Assembly: GCA_038217425.1 (NCBI GenBank)
Contig: JBBQPM010000097.1
Coordinates: 1-25,681 of the forward strand
Direction: 5' to 3'
Source: JAIEPT01 sp038217425
GTDB taxonomy: Bacteria > Planctomycetota > Planctomycetia > Gemmatales > Gemmataceae
Length of the DNA stretch: 25,681 nt
Shown here: one piece after another, positions 17,601-24,109 of the stretch
How positions within the stretch are numbered: position 1 is the stretch's first letter
Layout: the number at the start of each line of letters is the position of its first letter
The notes under the pieces: generated by a model
Seen by the model: the letters and a program-made list of their open reading frames with translations, nothing else
Told to the model about the DNA's origin: nothing
Database searches by the model: none
Made by a program: the position numbers and the translations under genes

Positions 17601-17808
17601 TTACCATCGGCAATATCGGCTCTACTGGCAGGCGCTGGTACGCTGGCTGAGCCGAATGCTGGGCGCGGACTTCGACTTCAGCCGGCATGTCGGCGGTGCG
17701 TTTTACCTCTACGTCCGCGGACTCACCGGCGTCGACGGCAGCCCGGGCGTCTTCTTCCATCAACCGTTGCCGCACGAAATCACGCTCGCGGAGATTCTCG
17801 AACGATGA
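14644..17808 (+). CDS. recB: Exodeoxyribonuclease V beta subunit, helicase-nuclease (RecB)
   Basis: A 1054-residue RecB. The 3'-5' SF1 helicase motifs are all visible: Walker A ASAGTGKTF (Lys21), motif II VDEFQDTD (Asp264-Glu265), motif III GDPKQAIYSFRGAD (from residue 293), motif V TIHSSKGLEFP (near residue 625) and motif VI YVALTRAM (Arg702). The C-terminal RecB-type nuclease domain has GDLVHNVLE (His837), GYMDLVF (Asp951), ILDWKTN (Asp964, Lys966) and a YRLYWQAL helix, so the nuclease looks active. Slightly shorter than E. coli RecB (1180). The ATG at 14644 overlaps the recC stop, with GGAGG 7 nt upstream inside recC; the longer open frame upstream is only overlap with recC in another frame. 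Role: resection of double-strand breaks, loading of RecA, degradation of foreign linear DNA. Confidence 0.95.
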   Translation: MIQTIDLQRHAVIEASAGTGKTFTIEGIVLRLLQEAETPLENILLVTFTEKATGELRSRLRSTLERTRAASEQPAPLVQAGLDQFDQAPIFTIHGFCQRLLQEYSLEKGADFRPELVEDRDLLDEALHEIQRGDWVRTFGERLANLLELAKYNRTTAKDWHERALALAKDFHASKGHVLIPDARADFHLLSDPGERRPAGWEHQLLVHTVGAMQRHLEDLKRQRGWQSFDDMIARVDRGLGADNPRAADLLGRLRTRFRYAIVDEFQDTDPLQWRIFRTLFLDGGTSKLMIVGDPKQAIYSFRGADLPTYLQAAQTMLRDFDAVSAPLQVNWRSSPGLLDALNRLFGDGKFFDGTGIQYVRVQPPEEAQRTTGVSRDDTGRTDLTLVDLRGEKNAKPALHRHAGFVAREVKRLLKGRAGTGKPALEIRLKNQAPRPIHPGDICILVFNRSEADRLTEAFAEARIPFSFYKQGGLWTSLEAQQVGIVLRALQNPEEPSALNQALLTPFFRLRPADLAQAGDLPGQHPARRLFQAWAEFADQRQWAALFQSLLERAGLPLDADRDPRLQRQIVNFRNLLETLEQKAYSDNLNLLGLLEFLQKKQAGHEGEARATDTEIPTVKIMTIHSSKGLEFPIVFLAGGFTIGKLDAIDKYRDDAGRLVFDLEISGKPKKSLLGAERLRNERAVAERASEKRRLLYVALTRAMFKLYVPFVGNITHHTKGPLVTLLAPALRHAAFEPAYLANVDEPAPAVPAGAFEAPTPLGVALSPIRLPQLVLPIDENLGQRRISVRSFTSLHRARTLQPSTFGDRPIRLDEIAPPTIEVDDPLRGAAFGDLVHNVLEKIDWPLVGQARSPRALQTLGSRTRQVLDAEIAPNLAKFPTRMPMDVLETSCRELVADLVWKSLHTPLPRVGPLWKLPAQDRLQELEFLFPQAEGPADRRREEGFFTGYMDLVFRVGGRYFILDWKTNLLPAYGPEELNDSMNAADYHRQYRLYWQALVRWLSRMLGADFDFSRHVGGAFYLYVRGLTGVDGSPGVFFHQPLPHEITLAEILER

Positions 17809-19835
17809 CGCCCCTGGACGACGGCCTGACGCAAGACGCCTTCGCGGAACTGTATCCGCGCGCGGGAGCGCGATTGGTTCGGCTCACGCGTGCAGCCCAG
17901 GACGCCGCCCAGATTCCGTGGGCCGACTTCTATCAGCTCGGAGATTGGCTAGAGCCGTATCCGCGGGCGCAGGCCGACGCGCTCGGGCTCCTGGCGACGG
18001 CGCTCTTCTTGGCCCTGGAGGAAGGGAGCCTGTGCATCGAGCTTTCGCCGGCGGGATTGATGCGCCGGCTCGGCGATTTGCTGGAGCCCAGATCGGCGAC
18101 CGCGTGGATCGACGAGGCGCTCGCGCATTTCCACGCCGGCGCGTTCGCGGACCTCATCGGCCAACGGGCGGAGGACGCCAAGCCGATCATTGCGTGGCAG
18201 GCCGGGGGTCGGCGATTCCTTTATTTTCAGAAGTACCTGCGCGGCGAACTCGAGTTTCAGGCCGGCTTCCGCGCCCATCTCCAGGAACCGTCGGAGCCGA
18301 TCTCCGTCGCGACGTTGCAACCGATCCTGCGCGAGGTGTTGACGGAGGCGCCGCTCTGCGTCGGCTCGGCGCCGTTGCGGCTCGATAGGGACCAGACGCT
18401 GGCGCTGGGGCTGGCGTTATCGCGGCCGTTCGTGCTGATCTCGGGCGGGCCGGGGACGGGGAAGACGTCGATCGTGGTGACGCTGCTGCGCTGTTTGCTG
18501 CGCGCGGGCTACGCGCCGGAGAACATCGCGCTGGCGGCGCCGACGGGCCGAGCAGCGCAGCGGCTCAGCGATTCGATTCGCGCCGGACAGCAGTTGCTGA
18601 GCGACCAGCCGCGTGACCTGGGGCTGGCGCAGATCGCGGCCGGAACGCTCCATTCGCTGCTGGGCTACCATCCCAAGTCGCAGACGTTTCGCCGACATGC
18701 CGAGAACCCGCTGCCGGCCGACGTGGTGTTGATCGACGAGGTCTCGATGGTGGGCGTGGTGCTGATGTCGAAGCTCCTGCGGGCGCTGAAGAAGGGGACG
18801 CAGCTCATTTTGCTGGGCGACAAGAATCAGCTCCCCTCGGTCGACGCCGGCGCCACCCTCGCGCAGATGGTGACCGATCAGGAGAATCCCGCGTACAGCC
18901 CGACCCTCCGCCAACGGCTGAACGCACTCTTCCCGTCCCTGGAAATCGCGGGGCCGACGACGGGGCCGCGGCTGGTCGACAGCATCGTCTACTTGCGGAC
19001 CAACCATCGTTCGAGACCAGCGATTCATGAAGTCGCCGAATCGGTCAATCGGCAGGACGAGGCGCTCGTCGAACGTCTGCCCAGATTGACGCCGCCGCAA
19101 GGTTGGGCGGCCGACTTCTGGGAAGACCTGCAAAAACGCGGCGGAGCCTGGCTCTGGGAACAGGTCGCGGGCAACGTCAACGAGCTGAAGTTCATGCTCG
19201 AACTCTGGGCGCATCACACGTATTTACTCGAGCCGGACGGGGCGCCGAGCTTGCGCAAGTTGCTCTCCGAAACGAGCGAATTTTCGCTGGAAGACGACGG
19301 CCTGCGCGTGCTTTTCGAACGTGCAGAGCGGACCCGACTCCTGACGCTGATCCGCGAAGGCCCGTGGGGCAGCATCGATATCAATCGCTATCTGGAGAAC
19401 TGGCTACGCAGCCGCATGGATCGCCTGAGCCGAATCGGTTTATTCGCCGGGGCGCCGGTTTTGATCGTACGCAACGATCCGAATCGCGGTCTGTTCAACG
19501 GCGACCTCGGCCTGACGCTTCGGCTCAAGGAGGGCTTGCGCGTCGTCTTTGCCCGGCAAGGAAGTTTCGTGGGCTTCGCACCGGAGGCGTTGCCGGCCTG
19601 GGAGTGGGGCTTCGCGATGACGGTGCATAAGAGTCAGGGCTCGGAATTCGACCAGGTGCTCTTGATGTTGCCGCCGCGCGGCGGACGTCGGCTCTTGACG
19701 AAGGAGCTAGTCTACACAGGCATCACGCGGGCCAAGAAGCTGGCGATCCTGTGCGGCACAGCGGACGCGGTGCGTGCGGCGATCCAGCGCAAGATCGTGC
19801 GCGAATCGGGCCTGGAATGGAGCGCCGAAAAATAA
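17805..19835 (+). CDS. recD: Exodeoxyribonuclease V alpha subunit, 5'-3' helicase (RecD)
   Basis: A 676-residue RecD (E. coli about 608). The N-terminal RecC-contacting domain covers about residues 1-190; the SF1B helicase core follows with Walker A SGGPGTGKTS (Lys220), a Q-like motif before it (RDQTLALGLAL), motif Ia AAPTGRAAQRL, motif II VVLIDEVSMVG (Asp311-Glu312), motif III LLGDKNQLPSVDAG, motif V FAMTVHKSQGSEFDQVLLM and motif VI LVYTGITRAKK. The ATG at 17805 overlaps the recB stop, so the three subunits are translationally coupled. A 5'-3' motor within the RecBCD complex. The helicase core is intact. A terminator follows 105 nt after the stop. Confidence 0.94.
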   Translation: MTPLDDGLTQDAFAELYPRAGARLVRLTRAAQDAAQIPWADFYQLGDWLEPYPRAQADALGLLATALFLALEEGSLCIELSPAGLMRRLGDLLEPRSATAWIDEALAHFHAGAFADLIGQRAEDAKPIIAWQAGGRRFLYFQKYLRGELEFQAGFRAHLQEPSEPISVATLQPILREVLTEAPLCVGSAPLRLDRDQTLALGLALSRPFVLISGGPGTGKTSIVVTLLRCLLRAGYAPENIALAAPTGRAAQRLSDSIRAGQQLLSDQPRDLGLAQIAAGTLHSLLGYHPKSQTFRRHAENPLPADVVLIDEVSMVGVVLMSKLLRALKKGTQLILLGDKNQLPSVDAGATLAQMVTDQENPAYSPTLRQRLNALFPSLEIAGPTTGPRLVDSIVYLRTNHRSRPAIHEVAESVNRQDEALVERLPRLTPPQGWAADFWEDLQKRGGAWLWEQVAGNVNELKFMLELWAHHTYLLEPDGAPSLRKLLSETSEFSLEDDGLRVLFERAERTRLLTLIREGPWGSIDINRYLENWLRSRMDRLSRIGLFAGAPVLIVRNDPNRGLFNGDLGLTLRLKEGLRVVFARQGSFVGFAPEALPAWEWGFAMTVHKSQGSEFDQVLLMLPPRGGRRLLTKELVYTGITRAKKLAILCGTADAVRAAIQRKIVRESGLEWSAEK

Positions 19836-19854
19836 TTCCGGAATGTGTCCGCTC

Positions 19855-19963
19855 GATGCCCCAAAAACAGATGATCTTGGTGTAGACATAAAGCCCGGAC
19901 GCCAAGACGTTCGGAACCCATACATCGCCGTCAGATCAGCCCGGATGAAGGCCTTGGGGCATC
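19855..19963 (+). other. Possible structured RNA element downstream of recD
   Basis: Nested complementary segments on the plus strand could form a branched RNA. An outer 9-bp helix is GATGCCCCA (19855-19863) with TGGGGCATC (19955-19963). Inside it TGAT(CT) from 19872 pairs with (AG)ATCA ending at 19938. Within that are an 8-bp helix CTTGGTGT (19876-19883) with ACGCCAAG (19899-19906) and a short GACG/CGTC helix (19906-19909, 19929-19932). The outer helix shares bases with the terminator hairpin, so the two are mutually exclusive. This is seen by eye only, without folding or covariation. No known RNA family recognised. Confidence 0.3.
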
Positions 19964-19971
19964 CGGTTTTT
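19941..19971 (+). terminator. Rho-independent terminator of recCBD
   Basis: A 7-bp stem CCGGATG (19941-19947) with CATCCGG (19960-19966), loop of 12 nt, followed by five T residues at 19967-19971. It sits 105 nt after the recD stop and ends 2 nt before the stop codon of the convergent kinase gene. Confidence 0.75.
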
Positions 19972-19973
19972 AC

Positions 19974-21185
19974 TTAAAGGGACGATTCGTCCCGCGGGGA
20001 GAGGAGCGCACTGCTCCTCTCCTTCCTTTCGTCCGCCGCGCTCGCCGTTGGAAACGACCCCGGTGATTGCGGCGTCTGCAGAAGCGGCGATTTGCTCGAG
20101 GGCCGGCCGCTCCCCGTGATCCGCTGCGGCATCTCGCTCGCCAAAGGCGGCGCCACCGCGGACGGCACGAACTCCGCCAACGCCTGGGCCACGTCCGCCG
20201 GCTCCTGATAGCGCAGCGCCATGTCCTTCGCCATCATCCGCTCGACCACGCTCACCAGGCCGTCCGCGACGTCCGTGCGAAATTGGCGGATCGATTTCGG
20301 CATTCGCACCTGATGCCAAATCATCTTCTGACCCGTCGTGCCGTCCTGAAACGGACTCTTCCCCGCGAGCAAGAAATACAGCGTACAGCCCAGACTGTAA
20401 ATATCGGCCCGGATGTCGACCTGACTCTGGATCGTCTGTTCGGGCGACAGGAAATCCGCGGTGCCGATCACGAAGCCGGTCTCGTACTCCTTCACGAACT
20501 GGCTATTCTCTTCGCCGAAAAATTGGGCCAGCCCCATATCGAGAAGTTTGACCGTCCCTTGCCGATCGAGCAGCAGATTGCCGGGCTTGATGTCGCGGTG
20601 AACGAGATTCGCTTCGTGGGCGTGCTGCAACCCGAGTGACGCCTGGCGAATGAACGAAGCAGCCCGGCCCGGCTCGAGCGGGCCGTTGCGGCGAACGAAT
20701 TCGTGGAGGTTGCAGCCGTCGACGTATTCCAGGACAAGGAAGTGGAGTTTGTCTTCGCGGTCGATGTCGTGAGCGCGGACGATGTTGGGATGATCTAGCC
20801 GGGCGACGGCGCGGGCTTCCCGATAGAAGCGGGCGAGCGACGCCTTGTCCTCGGCCTGGGCGAGCGGCAGGACTTTCAGAGCGACGCGCCGGCCCATATG
20901 GATGTGTTCGCACAAATAGACGGCGCCCATGCCGCCGACGCCGAGCCGATCGATGAGTTTGTACTTGCCCGCGATCACGAACCCGCGCCAGCGCCCGGCC
21001 AGGAGTTTCGCAGCCTGAAACTTGGTGAGCACCCCCTCGGCGACGAGTCGGTCGGCGCACTGCTGGGCGGAACATAGAGGCAGATCGAGGAAGTGGGCGC
21101 GAATCTCCGCCAAAGCTTCCGGCTCGAGAACCGTGCTCTTTTCGGCCAAGTCCAGAAGTTCCGTCGCGGACGCTGGTACCGGCAT
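19974..21185 (-). CDS. Hanks-type serine/threonine protein kinase, soluble
   Basis: A 403-residue kinase starting at the ATG at 21185; an in-frame TTG 25 codons upstream is less likely. Residues about 40-75 (LTKFQAAKLLAGRWRGFVIAGKYKLI) are the short module that often precedes planctomycete kinase domains. The kinase domain runs from about 75 to 345: glycine loop LGVGGMGAVY, ATP-binding Lys104 in VALKVL, Glu123 in the C helix, catalytic HRDIKPGN (Asp198), DMG in place of DFG (Asp216, a common planctomycete variant) and activation-segment end GTADFLSPEQ. All key residues are present, so it should be active. The C-terminal 60 residues are Ser/Pro-rich and there is no transmembrane segment, unlike PASTA-type kinases. 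Convergent with recCBD; substrate unknown. Confidence 0.92.
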   Translation of the reverse strand: MPVPASATELLDLAEKSTVLEPEALAEIRAHFLDLPLCSAQQCADRLVAEGVLTKFQAAKLLAGRWRGFVIAGKYKLIDRLGVGGMGAVYLCEHIHMGRRVALKVLPLAQAEDKASLARFYREARAVARLDHPNIVRAHDIDREDKLHFLVLEYVDGCNLHEFVRRNGPLEPGRAASFIRQASLGLQHAHEANLVHRDIKPGNLLLDRQGTVKLLDMGLAQFFGEENSQFVKEYETGFVIGTADFLSPEQTIQSQVDIRADIYSLGCTLYFLLAGKSPFQDGTTGQKMIWHQVRMPKSIRQFRTDVADGLVSVVERMMAKDMALRYQEPADVAQALAEFVPSAVAPPLASEMPQRITGSGRPSSKSPLLQTPQSPGSFPTASAADERKERSSALLSPRDESSL

Positions 21186-21283
21186 GGCATCAATTTGGGA
21201 AAGGGAGAGAAACGCGCCGACCGACTGGTGAATTTTCGCTGATTTTCTGGCTTGAAGCAAGAGGCGGTGCGTAAAATTCCGCG

Positions 21284-21289
21284 TACAAT
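21284..21289 (+). promoter_or_regulatory. Probable -10 box of the tRNA-Ile2 gene
   Basis: TACAAT (5 of 6 to consensus) ends 9 nt before the first base of the tRNA, a typical distance. The -35 region at 17-18 nt spacing is poor. Confidence 0.4.
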
Positions 21290-21298
21290 GGCCCAGTC

Positions 21299-21371
21299 GG
21301 GGCCTTAGCTCAACGGTCAGAGCAGGCGACTCATAATCGCTTGGTTCCGGGTTCGAATCCCGGAGGCCCCA
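21299..21371 (+). tRNA. tRNA-Ile2 (anticodon CAT, lysidine-type)
   Basis: A complete cloverleaf: acceptor GGGGCCT (21299-21305) with AGGCCCC (21364-21370), D arm GCTC/GAGC, anticodon stem GGCGA/TCGCT (21325-21329, 21337-21341) with loop CTCATAA, anticodon CAT at 21332-21334, T arm CCGGG/CCCGG with loop TTCGAAT, discriminator A at 21371, no encoded CCA. CAT can mean initiator Met, elongator Met or Ile2. From memory the anticodon arm and variable loop (GGCGACTCATAATCGCTTGGT region) match bacterial tRNA-Ile2 far better than elongator Met, so the wobble C would be modified to lysidine by TilS to read AUA. It is the insertion site of the adjoining island. Confidence 0.9.
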
Positions 21372-22751
21372 TTCGCATCCTCTCGCACGACTTCGCAGAC
21401 GTCCGCAATTCTCAACGAGTTACGTTCTGCCGTTTCTTGTGCCGTCCGCAGCACCTCGCAACCTGCCGCACTCGTTCGCGTGCCTACTGCTGTCTGTACT
21501 GCTGTCGCAGCTGCTGAGCCAACGGCCGCCTGCAAGGGCTGCCGGTGCGCGTTCATCATCTGGGCGATACCTCCCACGGCGTCGGCATGCTGATCGGGAA
21601 GAAGGTGGCCGTAGGTGTCCATGGTGAGCGTAATGGTCGAGTGCCTCATCACTGTCTTGATGACGTTGGGGTGAACGCCTTGCAGAGCCAACCATGCGCC
21701 CGTCGAATGGCGTAAACCATGGAAGTCCAACGCCTCCCTTGATCATTCTTGACCTTCAGGAAGTCGCTCTCCGTACGCCTGGCGAGTTCTTGGGGGTCGT
21801 GCCTCACTTCATCCAGCCACCGCTTGCGGGCTTCTGCCAGGTCGCCGCGGAGCATGCCCGCGACGTCAAACTCGCTTGGCATGGCGAAGACTGGCGCCGC
21901 CGGCGTCTTCGAGGTCACGAGTTGCCGTAGGTCGTCGGCCAGGTCCGCCTGGACGTATTGGCGAGCGACCTGCTTGTTCTTGGTTTCGTCAGCGCCACAG
22001 CGAACGAAGGGTTGATCGCCGGCCAGAAACAGATCCGCCCTCGTCAGGCTGCGAAGTTCTCCGGATCGCAAGCCGGTCTGAATGGCCGTTGCGTACAGGG
22101 CGACGCGCTCGAGGGGAGGCATACCGTTGCGTACGCCGCTGGAAATCGTTGCAGCATAAAGGCAGGGCCATTCTGCAGGCAACAGCATCCGCCGGCGAAG
22201 ACGTCGGTCCGCCTTGGTGCTTGGCCTCTTGATCGAGCCCAGGGGGTTGTTCGGTAGTTTCCCATGATCCGCCAACCATCTGACGAAGGCTTTCATGGCG
22301 ACGACGCGTCCCTGAATCGTGCGGGGCCCTTCTTCGCCGCCTTCATCGCGGTCATCACGCGATTCATGCCATCGGCGGAAATGTCCTGCACACTCTCAAA
22401 TCTGGCGACCGTGCAGACTTCACGAATCAGGACCAGCGTCCGCTTAACGTGCCCCTCGGATCGGGCGCGGGCGTTCATCATCGCTTCGAAGTCCGTGAGG
22501 TGTGATTCGACAGACCTGCCCGCCTCGGCCGCCAGGGCTTCCTGCCGAGCGTCAATAACTCCATCCCGCCGCAAGGCGACCTCGGCCAGGATCTTCGCGA
22601 GGATGCGCTGAGCCGCGGCCCGATCCGTCGTCTTGGTGTTCTTCGACTTTCGTTTGCCGACGGCGTCATACCACGAGACGTAGAACGGGCCGCCGTCCTG
22701 GCGCTTGTAGATGGTCCCTTCGCCGTTTCCTCGATTTCGTGACTTGGCCAT
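21317..22751 (-). pseudogene. Tyrosine recombinase/integrase with two -1 frameshifts
   Basis: Three consecutive frames together give one phage-type integrase. The first (22751-22293) holds the N-terminal Arm/SAM-like part (GNGEGTIYKRQDGGPFYVSWYD). The second (to about 21739) holds MKAFVRWLADHGKLPNNPLGSIKRP and the catalytic Arg in TGLRSGEL. The third (from about 21739) holds LDFHGLRHSTG (HxxR) and MRHSTITLTMDTYGH with the tyrosine. Both joins need a -1 shift, i.e. one base missing relative to an intact gene: one at GGGCCCC (22323-22329), one near 21739. The residues recovered across the joins (RTIQGRVVA, then LDFHGLRH) fit the family well. The third frame ends inside the tRNA gene, its last residues being antisense tRNA. 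Start ATG 22751 has AGGAGA 5 nt upstream. Most likely inactivated; sequencing error or frameshifting are alternatives. Confidence 0.85.
21347..21371. other. Probable attachment site at the tRNA 3' end
   Basis: The integrase gene lies immediately downstream and its reading frame runs antisense into the tRNA, the usual layout when an element inserts into the T arm and 3' end of a tRNA gene. I find no second copy of this 25-bp segment in the window, so the other end of the element should lie beyond 25681. Confidence 0.5.
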
Positions 22752-22760
22752 GAGTTTCTC

Positions 22761-23462
22761 CTACGAGAGGTTCGGTTTCTTCTGCTCCGCCCGTTCGAGC
22801 ACTCGGCTCACTTGAACAGCATTCCAGGCACGCCCTCGGCGGGTCGTGTGCCCCTGTTGGTTGAGTTCGTCCGCGATCGCTTGCAGCGTCATCCCCTTGG
22901 CCCGCAGTTCGATCATCGACGGCCAGAGGTCGGCGTAGGCCTCGTTGGCGGCCTTGATCCGGGCCATGGATGCACGCTGGGCGCCCTTCTGTTGAGCCTC
23001 GGCGGTCAGGTTGCGACATTGCGGCAGTTCCGCGCCCAGTAGACCGCCGCGGTCCTTGTATGCCTTCAATGCGGCCTTGGTTCGCTGCGAGATGGAAACC
23101 GCCTCGGCTTCGGCCACGGCCGCCAAGATATGCAGCGTGAGACGGTTGGCGTGCGGGTTATCGCAGGCGACGAAGGCAATCTTGCTGTCCATCAGCGCCG
23201 AGAGAAACGCCACGTTGCGTGCCAGACGGTCCAACTTGGCCACGGCGAGGGTCCCTTTGCTTCGCTTGGCGTGGGCAATTGCCTTGGCCAGTTCGGGCCG
23301 ATCCGATCGCTTGCCGCTTTCGACTTCAACGTAAACCATCACGAGAGGGCCCCCCGTCTGCCGAGCGTATGCCTCGAGGGTCGCGCGCTGAGCTTCCAGG
23401 CCCAGACCGCTTTCGCCCTGCATCTTCGTCGAGACCCGCAGATAGCCGATGATCGCTGCCAT
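22761..23462 (-). CDS. Serine recombinase (resolvase/invertase family)
   Basis: A 233-residue recombinase with an N-terminal resolvase catalytic domain (about residues 1-140): IIGYLRVSTKMQ places the nucleophilic serine at residue 11, and the arginine motif KLDRLARN and the EAEAVSISQRTKAAL helix E region are present. The C-terminal part has the helix-turn-helix type DNA-binding pattern (GMTLQAIADELNQQGHTTRRGRAWNAVQVSRVL) found in small resolvase-family proteins. The length is that of an invertase/resolvase, not of a large serine integrase. It precedes the tyrosine integrase by 9 nt, whose ribosome-binding site overlaps its stop, so the two are in one operon. A promoter and palindrome lie just upstream. 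Role: resolution of element multimers or inversion, perhaps regulation; inferred. Confidence 0.9.
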   Translation of the reverse strand: MAAIIGYLRVSTKMQGESGLGLEAQRATLEAYARQTGGPLVMVYVEVESGKRSDRPELAKAIAHAKRSKGTLAVAKLDRLARNVAFLSALMDSKIAFVACDNPHANRLTLHILAAVAEAEAVSISQRTKAALKAYKDRGGLLGAELPQCRNLTAEAQQKGAQRASMARIKAANEAYADLWPSMIELRAKGMTLQAIADELNQQGHTTRRGRAWNAVQVSRVLERAEQKKPNLS

Positions 23463-23501
23463 TGTGGCGCCCTTGATGGAGTTCGTTTCTCTTACAAGGG
23501 T

Positions 23502-23530
23502 ATATTACATCATCTTGAACGGTCCGTCAA
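23502..23530 (-). promoter_or_regulatory. Sigma-70-like promoter of the recombinase-integrase operon
   Basis: On the minus strand, TTGACG (23530-23525, 5 of 6 to the -35 consensus), a 17-nt spacer and TAATAT (23507-23502, 4 of 6 to the -10 consensus). The serine recombinase ATG lies 40 nt further, at 23462. It starts right after the stop codon of the upstream 72-residue ORF, separating the recombinase operon from the small-ORF operon. Confidence 0.65.
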
Positions 23531-23538
23531 GATGATGT
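23507..23538. repeat. Perfect 12-bp inverted repeat on the recombinase promoter (putative operator)
   Basis: ACATCATCTTGA (23507-23518) and TCAAGATGATGT (23527-23538) are exact reverse complements separated by 8 nt. The repeat covers the whole -35 box and spacer and touches the -10 box. That position fits a repressor operator or an autoregulatory recombinase crossover site. A terminator for the small-ORF operon is less likely: the stem is AT-rich and only a weak T/A run follows on the minus strand. Confidence 0.75.
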
Positions 23539-23539
23539 T

Positions 23540-23758
23540 TTAGGATTTCCGCTTTCGTTTCTTCGTTGAGATTGCCAAGAGCCGCTCCAGTGCGTCAGCT
23601 CGCTCGAGGCCTGCTTGCCGTTCTTTCTTCGGCACGCCTTTCGCGTTGGCGATCTCGCGGTGCATGGCAATGATCTTCCGCTGCTCGTCCGCGGGCAGCA
23701 GCGTCAGCCGCTCGGCCTCGTCGCGGTGCTCTTGCTCTTTGTCTGGCGATTCGTTCAT
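23540..23758 (-). CDS. Small highly charged protein, unknown
   Basis: A 72-residue protein with many Glu, Lys and Arg residues and a basic tail (KKRKRKS). It is predicted to be mostly helical with no known domain that I recognise. Its ATG overlaps the stop of the upstream excisionase-like gene in ATGA form, which supports translation and co-regulation. It ends 1-2 nt from the palindrome at 23507-23538. It could be a small DNA-binding accessory protein, but nothing beyond the basic tail shows this. Confidence 0.6.
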   Translation of the reverse strand: MNESPDKEQEHRDEAERLTLLPADEQRKIIAMHREIANAKGVPKKERQAGLERADALERLLAISTKKRKRKS

Positions 23759-23982
23759 GGCGTGCCTCCTGCCGCGATGAAGCGGGCCAAGTCGGCCGGC
23801 GAGTAGAGCACGCGCTTGCCGATCCGCACAGTAGGCAAAGGCCCGCGTGGCGCGGAGATCTCCCAGAGTTTTCGCTCGGAAATTGAAAGCGTCCTGGCCG
23901 CCTGGGGGGCGGCAAGGAGGAGCAGGCCGGTCGGAGCGGAGAGGGCCTCGGGGGCCTCGAGGACTTCGGTTTTTTCAGACAT
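23755..23982 (-). CDS. AlpA/excisionase-like helix-turn-helix protein
   Basis: A 75-residue protein from the ATG at 23982, chosen over a longer frame from 24108 because AAGGAG lies at 23992-23997, 9 nt upstream. The C-terminal 50 residues have the winged-helix pattern of the AlpA/MerR-like HTH_17 family: LLLAAPQAARTLSISERKLWEISAPRGPLPTVRIGKRVLYSPADLARFIA, with the helix-turn-helix, the PTVRIGKRVLY wing and the DLARFI helix. Such proteins are excisionases or regulators of integrase genes on integrated elements, which fits the neighbouring recombinases. It is the best local candidate to bind the palindrome. The 127 nt upstream (23983-24109) hold no gene and may carry its promoter, which I cannot define. 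Confidence 0.85.
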   Translation of the reverse strand: MSEKTEVLEAPEALSAPTGLLLLAAPQAARTLSISERKLWEISAPRGPLPTVRIGKRVLYSPADLARFIAAGGTP

Positions 23983-24109
23983 CGTGCGGGTCTCCTTGTG
24001 ACAGTTTATTCGTTGAGCAGGATTGATCCTTACGGATGGGCCAGATCGGTATCGCGATGGGCAAATACTGGATGTTTCGCGGGGCGGTGCGTTCGCCAGG
24101 GCTTGCAAC

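Noticed and set aside
21186..21260. Upstream extension of the kinase to a TTG at 21260
   Set aside because: Unusual start codon with no ribosome-binding site; ATG 21185 gives a normal N-terminal module.
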